Shown here piece after piece: positions 1 through 5,559 of a stretch of DNA of 6,627 nt (position 1 is its first letter; every line of letters starts with the position of its first letter). Origin of the DNA: an uncultured Paracoccaceae bacterium (GTDB lineage: Bacteria; Pseudomonadota; Alphaproteobacteria; Rhodobacterales; Rhodobacteraceae); assembly GCA_938038825.1 (NCBI GenBank), contig CALHST010000307.1, positions 1-6,627 of the forward strand, written 5' to 3'. Both the position numbers and the translations under genes were made by a program. Below the pieces are notes generated by a model, which saw nothing but the letters and a program-made list of their open reading frames with translations, was not told the origin of the DNA and searched no databases.

Positions 1-700
1 GGCGCTGACGACGGATTCCAATCTTGTAGCGCGCCTTGCGGCCCTGCGATTCCCAAAAGATGTCTTGGCGGATGCATTCGGGCAGCAGCTTACCGCAGCG
101 CCCGCAATGCCTAGCTTGCCACCAAAGGCCGAGACGACCCCGATCACGGCAAATTTGCAGGAACCACCGCGTTGGGGTTTTTTGTCCGGGGCTGTATCTG
201 GCTTGGCTGCGGGCTTCCTGGGCGCTGTATTTTTGGGCTGGTCTCAATTCTTTGCCCCAGAAGAGAAACAGCCTGGTTGGTTGGACGTCGTTGCGAATTA
301 CCAAGGGCTTTACGTTCCTGAAACGCTGAACTTAAGGACCAAAGATCAAGACGCGAACGGATCTGCCGAACAGGACCTTGATTTGGCAGCATTGTCCGAG
401 GCAGTTGGGGCAGACTTGTCAGTGTTGAAAAGCGTCGAAGGATTGGCGTTCAAACGTGCGCAGCAATTGGGTTTTCGTGGAAAGACACTGATCCAGATCG
501 CATACACATTGCCAGATGGCACTCCCGTCGCAATTTGTATTTTGCCGTCAGGCAACCAGCAATCGGGGCCAAGATCTCAGGTTCTTTCCGGGATGGCAGC
601 GTCTGATTGGACAACGGGAACGCACGGTGTTCTGATCATTGGCGGCGATGACCAAACGATTATCGACGGTTTGGCAGAAAAAGTTCAGCCATTAATCTAA
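1..700 (+). CDS. anti-sigma factor-like single-pass membrane protein, 5'-truncated by window edge
   Basis: The reading frame is open from the first full codon at position 2 to TAA at 698-700 (232 codons), so the true start lies left of the window; a TTG at 65 is only an internal codon. The visible part has a short cytoplasmic-type stretch containing ARLAALR, a Pro/Thr-rich linker, one strong hydrophobic segment at about 176-250 (rich in Gly, Ala, Leu and Phe, starting after PPRWGF), and a C-terminal domain containing NYQGLYVPETL and, later, IQIAYTLPDGTPVAICIL. From memory, this layout matches alphaproteobacterial transmembrane anti-sigma factors, usually encoded next to an ECF sigma gene. The N-terminal zinc-binding or sigma-binding part and any sigma gene would be outside the window. 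The C-terminal domain would face the periplasm. Membrane anchoring is well supported; the anti-sigma role is inference from resemblance. No clear terminator follows. Confidence 0.6.
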   Translation, partial: ALTTDSNLVARLAALRFPKDVLADAFGQQLTAAPAMPSLPPKAETTPITANLQEPPRWGFLSGAVSGLAAGFLGAVFLGWSQFFAPEEKQPGWLDVVANYQGLYVPETLNLRTKDQDANGSAEQDLDLAALSEAVGADLSVLKSVEGLAFKRAQQLGFRGKTLIQIAYTLPDGTPVAICILPSGNQQSGPRSQVLSGMAASDWTTGTHGVLIIGGDDQTIIDGLAEKVQPLI

Positions 701-855
701 GAAATCGCTTTTTGCGGCGACTGCTGGAAGTTGTGTTTCCGATTCGGCATTAGTTTGGCCCAATACCCTGATATTATCCCACCCGCGCCCTGTTGTTGCC
801 CAGATTGACGCCGATACCTTGGCCTCAAGAACGAGCGAGAAACGAAGGGACGGCT
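701..855. other. 155-bp intergenic gap before the LysR gene
   Basis: No coding sequence is credible here. The gap holds two short dyads, TTGG-C-CCAA at 755-763 and GATA-T-TATC at 770-778, and a good ribosome binding site at its right end. It is the only place for a promoter and autoregulatory site of the downstream LysR-type gene. The LysR gene has no divergent neighbour: the gene to the left is on the same strand. No convincing hairpin-plus-T-run terminates the upstream gene. Confidence 0.6.
772..777 (+). promoter_or_regulatory. possible -10 box (TATTAT) for the LysR gene
   Basis: TATTAT differs from the consensus TATAAT at one base and sits about 80 bp before the ATG at 856. No good -35 hexamer lies 16-18 bp upstream (TTAGTT at 750-755 is poor), so this is a weak call. 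The box lies inside the GATA-T-TATC dyad, which would suit autorepression. Confidence 0.25.
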
Positions 856-1761
856 ATGGACCGCCTTACAGAAATGGAAGCCTTTGCCACAGTTGTGGAT
901 CAGGGCGGGTTTACTGATGCAGCGAAGAAGATGGGTATCTCCAAATCGGCTGTATCGAAACACGTCTCTAGCCTTGAGGCGCGACTTGGTGCCCGGCTTC
1001 TGAATCGCACAACGCGGCGGGTTTCTCCTACAGAAATTGGTTTGGCATATTATGATCGCGCACGCCGCGTTCTGAATGATGCGGGCGAAGCGGATGCGCT
1101 TGTCACATCAATGCAATCAGCGCCATCCGGACTATTGCGAATATCAGTGGCAACAGATTTTGGTGTGAACCATTTATCGCCGCTGTTATCGAATTTTCTG
1201 GACGAATTCCCGGATATTACAGTCAATATGGTGTTGAATAATCGCTATGTTGAACTGATTTCCGAAGGGTTCGACATGGCCGTCCGCATCGGTGAGCTGG
1301 AAGACAGCACATTGCGGGCGCGAAAATTGACTGAAACCACAAAACGCATGATTGCGGCCCCCTCTTACTTCGAGAAATACGGCCGCCCTCAGCGTATTGA
1401 TGACCTGAACGAACACAAACTGCTGCATTATTCCAACCAGTCTTCTGGAAATGTTTGGAAAATCACTGCGCCCTCTGGTGAAAAGCGCCAAGTGCGTACT
1501 GCAGGTTGGCTGAGTGTTAATGACGGGCAATCCTTGCTGAATGCTGCGATTTCAGGTCTTGGCATCGCCTACCTGCCAAGTTTTCTGTATTCCGACTCGA
1601 TGGAACAAGGCTTGATCGAGGATGCGATCCCCGAGTTGCCGGTTGAAACACAGGGTATCTATGCGGTGTATCCTCCGGGTCGCTTTACCCAGCCCAAAGT
1701 CCGCGCCTTCATCGACTTTCTGGTCCACGCCTTTGCAGACAAAGGCCCCAGCGACTGGTAA
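856..1761 (+). CDS. LysR-type transcriptional regulator, CrgA-like subgroup
   Basis: A 301-residue cytoplasmic DNA-binding regulator of normal LysR length. Residues 1-60 form the winged helix-turn-helix: FATVVDQGGFTDAAKKMGIS, then SAVSKHVSSLEARLGARLLNR and the wing RTTRRVSPTEIG. A linker helix follows to about residue 88. The effector-binding domain (periplasmic-binding-protein type 2 fold) runs from about SGLLRISVAT (91) to the end. The wording of this domain (DMAVRIGELEDSTLRARKL, then APSYFEKYGRP) is that of the CrgA-like group. The frame is open upstream to an ATG at 793, but the ATG at 856 is chosen because the LysR domain starts there and GAAGGGA at 844-850 is a good ribosome binding site 5 nt away. 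The target and effector cannot be read from the sequence. LysR regulators usually repress their own gene. The gene converges on the ompA-like gene, 56 bp away. Confidence 0.93.
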   Translation: MDRLTEMEAFATVVDQGGFTDAAKKMGISKSAVSKHVSSLEARLGARLLNRTTRRVSPTEIGLAYYDRARRVLNDAGEADALVTSMQSAPSGLLRISVATDFGVNHLSPLLSNFLDEFPDITVNMVLNNRYVELISEGFDMAVRIGELEDSTLRARKLTETTKRMIAAPSYFEKYGRPQRIDDLNEHKLLHYSNQSSGNVWKITAPSGEKRQVRTAGWLSVNDGQSLLNAAISGLGIAYLPSFLYSDSMEQGLIEDAIPELPVETQGIYAVYPPGRFTQPKVRAFIDFLVHAFADKGPSDW

Positions 1762-1787
1762 GAATTTTGCTGAACTTTGCGTCAAAC

Positions 1788-1811
1788 CCGGTGGTAACTC
1801 TGCCGGTTTTT
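1788..1811 (+). terminator. Rho-independent terminator of the LysR gene
   Basis: The arms 1788-1794 (CCGGTGG) and 1800-1806 (CTGCCGG) pair over 7 bp, including two G-U wobbles, around a TAACT loop. T5 follows directly at 1807-1811, and a second T5 lies at 1814-1818. It begins 26 bp after the LysR stop. On the minus strand the wobble pairs become A-C mismatches, so the hairpin is weaker for the convergent ompA-like gene; only CCGG/CCGG plus a bulged AAA/TTT extension remains. Confidence 0.6.
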
Positions 1812-1817
1812 GCGTTT

Positions 1818-2765
1818 TTACTGGTCAGCACGCAGGATAACGGCTTCGACTCGGCGATTTGATGCGCGTCCGCCTTCGCTTAAGTTGGAGGCGATAGGGG
1901 ACAGATATCCTGCACCTTCCGCTTCGATTCGGTTCGCGTTGACATTGTAGGCTTGGACAAGGCGCGTTTTAACAGCTTGGGCCCGTGCGCGCGAAACCCT
2001 GATATTTCCGTTCAACGAACCAACAGAATCGGTGTGACCAACCAGTGCGATTTGAATGGCGGGGTTGTCTGTTAAAAATTGTGCGAGGGTATCAAGCAAC
2101 GGAAACGGGCCTTCGCCTAGTGACGTTGCACCTGACGCGAAATCCACACCGGTCAGAACCAATCTTCCGGACGTCAAAAAATCAGTGGGCCCGTCTAAGG
2201 GCTGCACGGGTATTTCTGGACTGGGATCTAGTTGGGGAACAGGTCTGTCGGTTTTCGCTTCAGTCTCAAAGCTGTCTGCCTTGGTCACTTCGACAATCTG
2301 AATGTAAGACGCATCGCGCGTTGTGCTAAGAAGCAAGGTGACTGCCGCATCAGGGGCGTCGGTGGGTCCTTTGACGAAGCTTAAAAATTGGTAATTACTG
2401 AGATCAATATAGATGGCAGGTGCGTCAAAGACATCTATGCCAAAACGAAAATCAAATCCGCCGCATTGATCTGCGATGCAATCCAGCACGACCCGAAATC
2501 CGCTGTCTTCAAGTTGTGCCCGCAGGGGGGCAATCATTTGCAGTGTCGTTTGGCCCGCGCCGGGAATCTGAAACGCTTGGCGTTGTACCGCGCCATCCAG
2601 ATTCAGCGTTTGGATTTGTGTGCCATCAAATGGCGCAATTGGGACGGCATACCTGTCATTGGATGTGACACGTTCTGCTGTTAAACGCGCGTTAGTCGGC
2701 AATCCCAAGCCGAACGCCGGCGCTGACAGCGCCATACCAAGAAACAGAGGAACAAGAGCTTTCAT
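1818..2765 (-). CDS. exported OmpA-family protein with C-terminal peptidoglycan-binding domain
   Basis: A 315-residue protein. It starts with a signal peptide (MKALVPLFLGMALSAPAFG) and no lipobox cysteine, so it is probably a soluble or peptidoglycan-bound periplasmic protein. Residues 20-165 form an unrecognised domain with only two cysteines, C96 and C101, probably a disulphide. A Pro/Asp-rich linker spans about 168-196. The OmpA-like domain covers about 205-312: GHTDSVGS, then RVSRARAQAVKTRL, and GGRASNRRVE near the end. D246 and R261 are 15 residues apart, matching the Asp/Arg pair that binds meso-diaminopimelate in Acinetobacter OmpA. No beta-barrel is evident, so this is not a classical OmpA porin. 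The ATG at 2765 is chosen for the signal peptide and because it overlaps the upstream stop as ATGA (2762-2765), which implies translational coupling; the frame is open further upstream to 2864. It is the last gene of the four-gene operon. Confidence 0.88.
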   Translation of the reverse strand: MKALVPLFLGMALSAPAFGLGLPTNARLTAERVTSNDRYAVPIAPFDGTQIQTLNLDGAVQRQAFQIPGAGQTTLQMIAPLRAQLEDSGFRVVLDCIADQCGGFDFRFGIDVFDAPAIYIDLSNYQFLSFVKGPTDAPDAAVTLLLSTTRDASYIQIVEVTKADSFETEAKTDRPVPQLDPSPEIPVQPLDGPTDFLTSGRLVLTGVDFASGATSLGEGPFPLLDTLAQFLTDNPAIQIALVGHTDSVGSLNGNIRVSRARAQAVKTRLVQAYNVNANRIEAEGAGYLSPIASNLSEGGRASNRRVEAVILRADQ

Positions 2766-3328
2766 CGGGCTTGTGCGTGGTATTCCTCGTTTGGGCGCAT
2801 ATCCGAGGCAGATGCGACGCGATTTGTCATGTTGAAGAAGCCCGCAACGCTGGCGATGTCCCAAATATCACGATCCGTGAACCCAACATCCCGCAATGCT
2901 TGGCGATCGTCTTCTTCGATATCCGCACTGGCTTTGGTTAGTTTGGCCGAAAAATCCAGCATGGCACGTTGGCGCGCGTCAATCGGGGCCACTTTATAGT
3001 TCATGACCATCATTTCCCCCAACGCCGGATCACCTGACAATTGCCGGACTGCAGCGCCATGCGCCACAAGGCAGTAAAAGCACTTGTTGATAGACGACAC
3101 AACGACTGCGATCATCTCGCGTTCTAACTTGGACAGGTTCGACTCGCCCAACATAAGATCATTATAGAGCGCGGTGAAACTGTTCAGCTTGTCGATATCA
3201 AACGCATAGGCTTGCAACACATTGGGGATCATTCCCAACTTTTCAGTACAAATGTCGAAGTACTTTTGTGTTTCAGCTGGAAGCGGATCGACCATGGGCA
3301 GGTCAAGGGCTGTGGGTTGGTTTGTCAT
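2762..3328 (-). CDS. AhpD-like peroxidase-related protein (carboxymuconolactone decarboxylase fold)
   Basis: A 188-residue cytoplasmic protein matching the 'uncharacterised peroxidase-related' branch of the AhpD/CMD superfamily in length and wording (KLGMIPNVLQAYA near residue 30). The redox motif is C83-x2-C86-x3-H90 in NKCFYCLVAHG, preceded by E71 in LEREMIAVVVS. This is the active-site arrangement of AhpD-type thiol proteins, in which the cysteines reduce peroxide or a partner protein. Family members are all-alpha and often oligomeric; the natural substrate of this branch is generally not known. AGAGG (minus strand, 3339-3335) lies 6 nt before the ATG. The start is 1 nt after the stop of the upstream acetyltransferase gene, and the stop overlaps the ompA-like start, so all three are co-transcribed. 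Family assignment is firm; a physiological antioxidant role is inference. Confidence 0.9.
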   Translation of the reverse strand: MTNQPTALDLPMVDPLPAETQKYFDICTEKLGMIPNVLQAYAFDIDKLNSFTALYNDLMLGESNLSKLEREMIAVVVSSINKCFYCLVAHGAAVRQLSGDPALGEMMVMNYKVAPIDARQRAMLDFSAKLTKASADIEEDDRQALRDVGFTDRDIWDIASVAGFFNMTNRVASASDMRPNEEYHAQAR

Positions 3329-3329
3329 G

Positions 3330-4043
3330 TTAAGCCTCTAGTTGGCGATAATGGTACTGTCCCACGACATCCATTCCAAGGGAAGCATAGAGAGCATTTG
3401 CCGCAACATTTGCTTGTGTGCATAGCACCGACATATGGGTTGCCTGATGTTTTTCGGCCCAGAACGCCGCGGCGCGCATCATCCACTGGGCGACACCTTG
3501 TTTGCGTTGATGGGGCAACACTTCTAGCGCATGCACCATGCAAATCCCATCATGGATGGCCGCAAATGCGGTGCCAGCAGGTTTTTCGTTCCACCGGGAC
3601 AAGATACCGGTCTTTGTTTGGGCGCGGTTCATCACAGCGATCCGGTCGGGGCCTATGTCTCCCTTTGCCCAGATCTCTTCCATGATCGCCAAAGGTTCCC
3701 AAATCGCAAACGCTGTGACTTTGGGCACGAGAACGTCGGTCAATGCGGATATGGGGCAGGCATACATGTTCACTGGATCCACGATATCATAACCGCGATC
3801 ATCCAGAACTTGGTCAAGGGCTGTGTCGCCTTCCTGGATCATAAACAGCAGGCTTTCCCGGCGCGCACGCATGTTGGCTTCGGCATCTTCGATAAGTGCT
3901 GTTGACGACGCGATTGTGGTGGCTGACACGCGTTTGCCGCCACCGGCACCATCACGCAGAAACCAGCCGTCTTGTTCCCACAGGCGGGCAGGGGGCCAAG
4001 TGCCCTCGCACACATCATAAAGGCGTTGCGCTGTGATTGTCAT
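3330..4043 (-). CDS. GNAT-family N-acetyltransferase
   Basis: A 237-residue protein, longer than a minimal GNAT domain (about 150). The catalytic fold is in the C-terminal half. Motif A, the acetyl-CoA pyrophosphate loop, is HQRKQGVA at 178-185 after the strand MVHALEVLP. It is followed by helix WMMRAAAFWAEKH and the motif-B-like LCTQANVAANALYASLGM (207-224), where N-x-A-N-A-L-Y is typical. The N-terminal half (WPPARLWEQDGWFLRDG, then GGGKRVSATT) resembles a degenerate half seen in some tandem GNAT proteins and may bind the acceptor. The substrate cannot be predicted. The ATG overlaps the stop of the cinA-like gene as ATGA (4040-4043), implying coupled translation, and the next gene starts 1 nt after its stop. 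It could acetylate a small molecule, an amine drug or a protein; no choice is possible from the sequence. Confidence 0.88.
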   Translation of the reverse strand: MTITAQRLYDVCEGTWPPARLWEQDGWFLRDGAGGGKRVSATTIASSTALIEDAEANMRARRESLLFMIQEGDTALDQVLDDRGYDIVDPVNMYACPISALTDVLVPKVTAFAIWEPLAIMEEIWAKGDIGPDRIAVMNRAQTKTGILSRWNEKPAGTAFAAIHDGICMVHALEVLPHQRKQGVAQWMMRAAAFWAEKHQATHMSVLCTQANVAANALYASLGMDVVGQYHYRQLEA

Positions 4044-4762
4044 TCTGGAAAGGCTGCTTTCAGTTGCGTCATTGCAACGTTGACGTTTGCGGCATCTGTG
4101 CCGCGGATCACGATTTGAGCACCGAATTTGCCGTCGATCTGAAACGGATAAGATCCAATTGACAGATCTGGGTGACTTTCGGCCAAAGCACCCAAAGGCC
4201 CTGCAATGTCGCCTTCGCCGCGAAAGATGCGCATGCTTTGACTGATTAAAGGCGCGCCACCTGACAAAGTCGGCAGGACAGATGCAACCATGGCCTGAAA
4301 AACGGACGGAACCCCCGCCATGACATGCACATTGCCAATGGAAAACCCCGGCGCGGTTGACACCGGATTGTCGATTAGGACCGCACCTTCTGGGATCCGT
4401 GCCATTCTTAGACGTGCTTCGTTCAACTCAGTGTCGGTGCGGTCATAATGCGCCTGAAGGAGTGCGCGCGCATCATCACGAACATCGATAGGAGTGTCAA
4501 AAGCTGCCGCGATGCAATCAGCCGTGATGTCATCATGCGTTGGGCCGATGCCGCCGCTGGTAAACACGCTGTCAAAGGAATTGGATAGGGCTTTGACAGC
4601 GTCGATAATGGCATCGCGATCATCGCTGACCACGCGCACTTCTTTCAAATCTATCCCCACTTCGGTCAGCTGACCTGCCAAATAATGCATGTTGGCATCG
4701 CGTGTGCGCCCCGAAAGGATTTCGTCTCCGATGACAAGCATTGCGGCGGTGGGATTTGACAT
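4040..4762 (-). CDS. CinA N-terminal-type, MoaB/Mog-fold (molybdopterin-binding-like) protein
   Basis: A 240-residue cytoplasmic protein equal to the N-terminal domain of CinA (COG1058). Visible signatures are LVIGDEILSGRTRDAN (9-24), the MoCF-type loop TSGGIGPTHDDIT (68-80), and PGFSIGNVHVMAGVPSVF (138-155). Full-length CinA (about 400 residues) also carries a C-terminal nicotinamide-nucleotide amidase (PncC) domain. That domain is absent, and no pncC gene is in the window. In two-domain CinA proteins the N-terminal COG1058 part is linked to ADP-ribose pyrophosphatase activity and pyridine-nucleotide repair; whether the stand-alone form does this is unproven. 'Competence/damage-inducible' is a historical label. 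The ATG at 4762 is chosen because family proteins start there and AAGGA (4777-4773, minus) lies 10 nt upstream. An in-frame ATG at 4813 would add 17 atypical residues and overlap sfsA. It is the first gene of the four-gene operon. Confidence 0.88.
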   Translation of the reverse strand: MSNPTAAMLVIGDEILSGRTRDANMHYLAGQLTEVGIDLKEVRVVSDDRDAIIDAVKALSNSFDSVFTSGGIGPTHDDITADCIAAAFDTPIDVRDDARALLQAHYDRTDTELNEARLRMARIPEGAVLIDNPVSTAPGFSIGNVHVMAGVPSVFQAMVASVLPTLSGGAPLISQSMRIFRGEGDIAGPLGALAESHPDLSIGSYPFQIDGKFGAQIVIRGTDAANVNVAMTQLKAAFPE

Positions 4763-4784
4763 GTGGCAAGGATCCTTGATTGGG
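4756..4784 (+). promoter_or_regulatory. candidate sfsA promoter with perfect -35 box
   Basis: TTGACA at 4756-4761 is an exact -35 consensus, overlapping the first codons of the cinA-like gene on the other strand. The -10 at the best spacing is poor (GATTGG or ATTGGG around 4778-4784). An alternative -10, TATAGG at 4797-4802, would pair with TTGATT (4776-4781) at a short 15-bp spacing and leave almost no leader before the ATG at 4812. One of these probably drives sfsA-map, but I cannot decide which. Confidence 0.3.
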
Positions 4785-4791
4785 GTCAAGG
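4767..4791. repeat. palindrome and overlapping inverted repeat in the divergent gap
   Basis: CAAGGATCCTTG at 4767-4778 is a perfect 12-bp palindrome. Its right arm is reused in a second perfect inverted repeat, CCTTGA (4774-4779) and TCAAGG (4786-4791), with a 6-nt spacer. The two CAAGG copies are 20 bp apart, close to two helical turns. The site sits between the two candidate promoters and overlaps the AAGGA ribosome binding site of the cinA-like gene. It could be an operator for a dimeric regulator. Confidence 0.5.
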
Positions 4792-4794
4792 GAC

Positions 4795-4823
4795 GGTATA
4801 GGCGTCGGATCATGCGCTTTCAA
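4795..4823 (-). promoter_or_regulatory. candidate sigma-70 promoter of the four-gene operon
   Basis: On the minus strand, TTGAAA (4823-4818) and TATACC (4800-4795) are separated by exactly 17 bp. They match the -35 consensus at 5 of 6 bases and the -10 at 4 of 6. Transcription would start near 4788, giving a leader of about 25 nt that includes AAGGA before the ATG at 4762. The -35 box lies within the first codons of sfsA, so the two transcription units share this DNA. Confidence 0.5.
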
Positions 4824-5516
4824 ACTGAACTTGTCCCGGCCCGATTGATCAAACGTTACAAACGGTTTTTGGCGGATTGCACGCTTGACGATGGTCGGGA
4901 GGTGACTGCCCATTGTGCCAATCCCGGATCAATGATGGGGTTGGCGGAACCGGGCACCAAGATTTGGTTGGAACCGAATGACGACCCGAAGAAAAAGCTG
5001 AAACACGGGTGGCGATTGGTCGATCATGAAAATGGTCACTTCACAGGTGTGGATACCGCCATTCCGAACCGGGTTCTAAAAGACGCGCTTACGGCGCAAA
5101 GCATCCCCTTTTTGGCGGATTACGCGACAGTCCGCCCCGAGGTGAAATATGGAGAGAATTCCCGTATCGACTTTCTGCTGTCTCAAGATGGCTTGCCGGA
5201 TGCGTATGTCGAAGTGAAGTCGGTCACCTTGTCACGCCATGCCGGTGTGGCAGAGTTCCCCGACAGCGTAACAGCGCGCGGGGCAAAACATCTTGAGGAA
5301 TTGGCCCGCATGGTGGCGGGTGGTCATCGCGCCGTGATGTTGTATTTCGTGCAACGCACTGACTGCGCTTCTGTGACCTTGGCTGGTGATCTTGACCCGA
5401 ACTACAAAGCGGCCTTTGAAGCTGCACAGGCAGCAGGGGTCGAAGTTTTGGCGGTTGGAGCGGATATCACGACTGACAAGATAACGGTCGCTGACAGTTT
5501 ACTCTTTTCTCTATGA
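4812..5516 (+). CDS. sfsA: SfsA family protein (DNA/RNA nuclease)
   Basis: A 234-residue protein, the same length as E. coli SfsA. The N-terminal OB-fold part holds RLIKRYKRFLADCTLDDGRE (11-30) and AHCANPGSMMG (34-43). The C-terminal part carries a PD-(D/E)xK-type nuclease core: E110 and YGENSRID (113-120, with D120), then YVEVKSVTL (132-140, with E134 and K136), followed by FPDSVTARGAKHLEEL. The name means 'sugar fermentation stimulation', from an E. coli overexpression phenotype; the fold and motifs point to a nucleic-acid nuclease. The ATG at 4812 is chosen by alignment with the remembered E. coli start. The frame is open to 4689, but that stretch is antisense to the cinA-like gene. The ribosome binding site is weak (AGGCG at 4800-4804). 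It is followed 43 bp later by map on the same strand, so the two are probably co-transcribed. Confidence 0.95.
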   Translation: MRFQTELVPARLIKRYKRFLADCTLDDGREVTAHCANPGSMMGLAEPGTKIWLEPNDDPKKKLKHGWRLVDHENGHFTGVDTAIPNRVLKDALTAQSIPFLADYATVRPEVKYGENSRIDFLLSQDGLPDAYVEVKSVTLSRHAGVAEFPDSVTARGAKHLEELARMVAGGHRAVMLYFVQRTDCASVTLAGDLDPNYKAAFEAAQAAGVEVLAVGADITTDKITVADSLLFSL

Positions 5517-5517
5517 A

Positions 5518-5545
5518 CCCTATTTTAGGGCTGCATTACCCTAAA
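5518..5545. repeat. three alternating inverted arms in the sfsA-map gap
   Basis: The arms are CCCTA (5518-5522), TAGGG (5526-5530) and CCCTA (5539-5543). The central arm can pair with either neighbour: CCCTA-TTT-TAGGG (5-bp stem), or the longer TTTAGGG (5524-5530) with CCCTAAA (5539-5545) around an 8-nt loop (7-bp stem). No T-run follows on either strand, so this is not a standard terminator. It lies just before the map ribosome binding region (AAGAAGAG, about 5544-5551) and may be a regulatory hairpin or operator. Confidence 0.5.
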
Positions 5546-5559
5546 GAAGAGACACCCCA

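Noticed and set aside
705..740. Short dyads (TCGC...GCGA, GGAA...TTCC) as a terminator after the anti-sigma-like gene
   Set aside because: Stems are only 4 bp and no T-run follows.
774..782. TTATCCCAC, resembling a DnaA box (TTATCCACA)
   Set aside because: Only 6 of 9 bases match, there is no cluster of further boxes and no origin-type gene context.
793..855. In-frame 21-residue N-terminal extension of the LysR protein from the ATG at 793
   Set aside because: The extension is unlike LysR N-termini, and a strong ribosome binding site (844-850) precedes the ATG at 856, where the conserved domain starts.
2681..2695. TTAA-N7-TTAG, one base away from a full CtrA box (TTAA-N7-TTAA)
   Set aside because: It lies inside the ompA-like coding sequence, about 70 bp after its start, with no promoter or gene start beside it; probably chance.
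3212..3685. 157-codon plus-strand reading frame
   Set aside because: It lies antisense to the AhpD-like and acetyltransferase genes, both well supported, and its cysteine/arginine/histidine-rich product resembles no family.
4689..4811. In-frame extension of SfsA from the ATG at 4689
   Set aside because: It would be antisense to conserved codons of the cinA-like gene, and the SfsA family begins at the ATG at 4812.
5524..5545. The sfsA-map hairpin as a Rho-independent terminator
   Set aside because: No T-run follows the stem on either strand, and the stem has only three G-C pairs.
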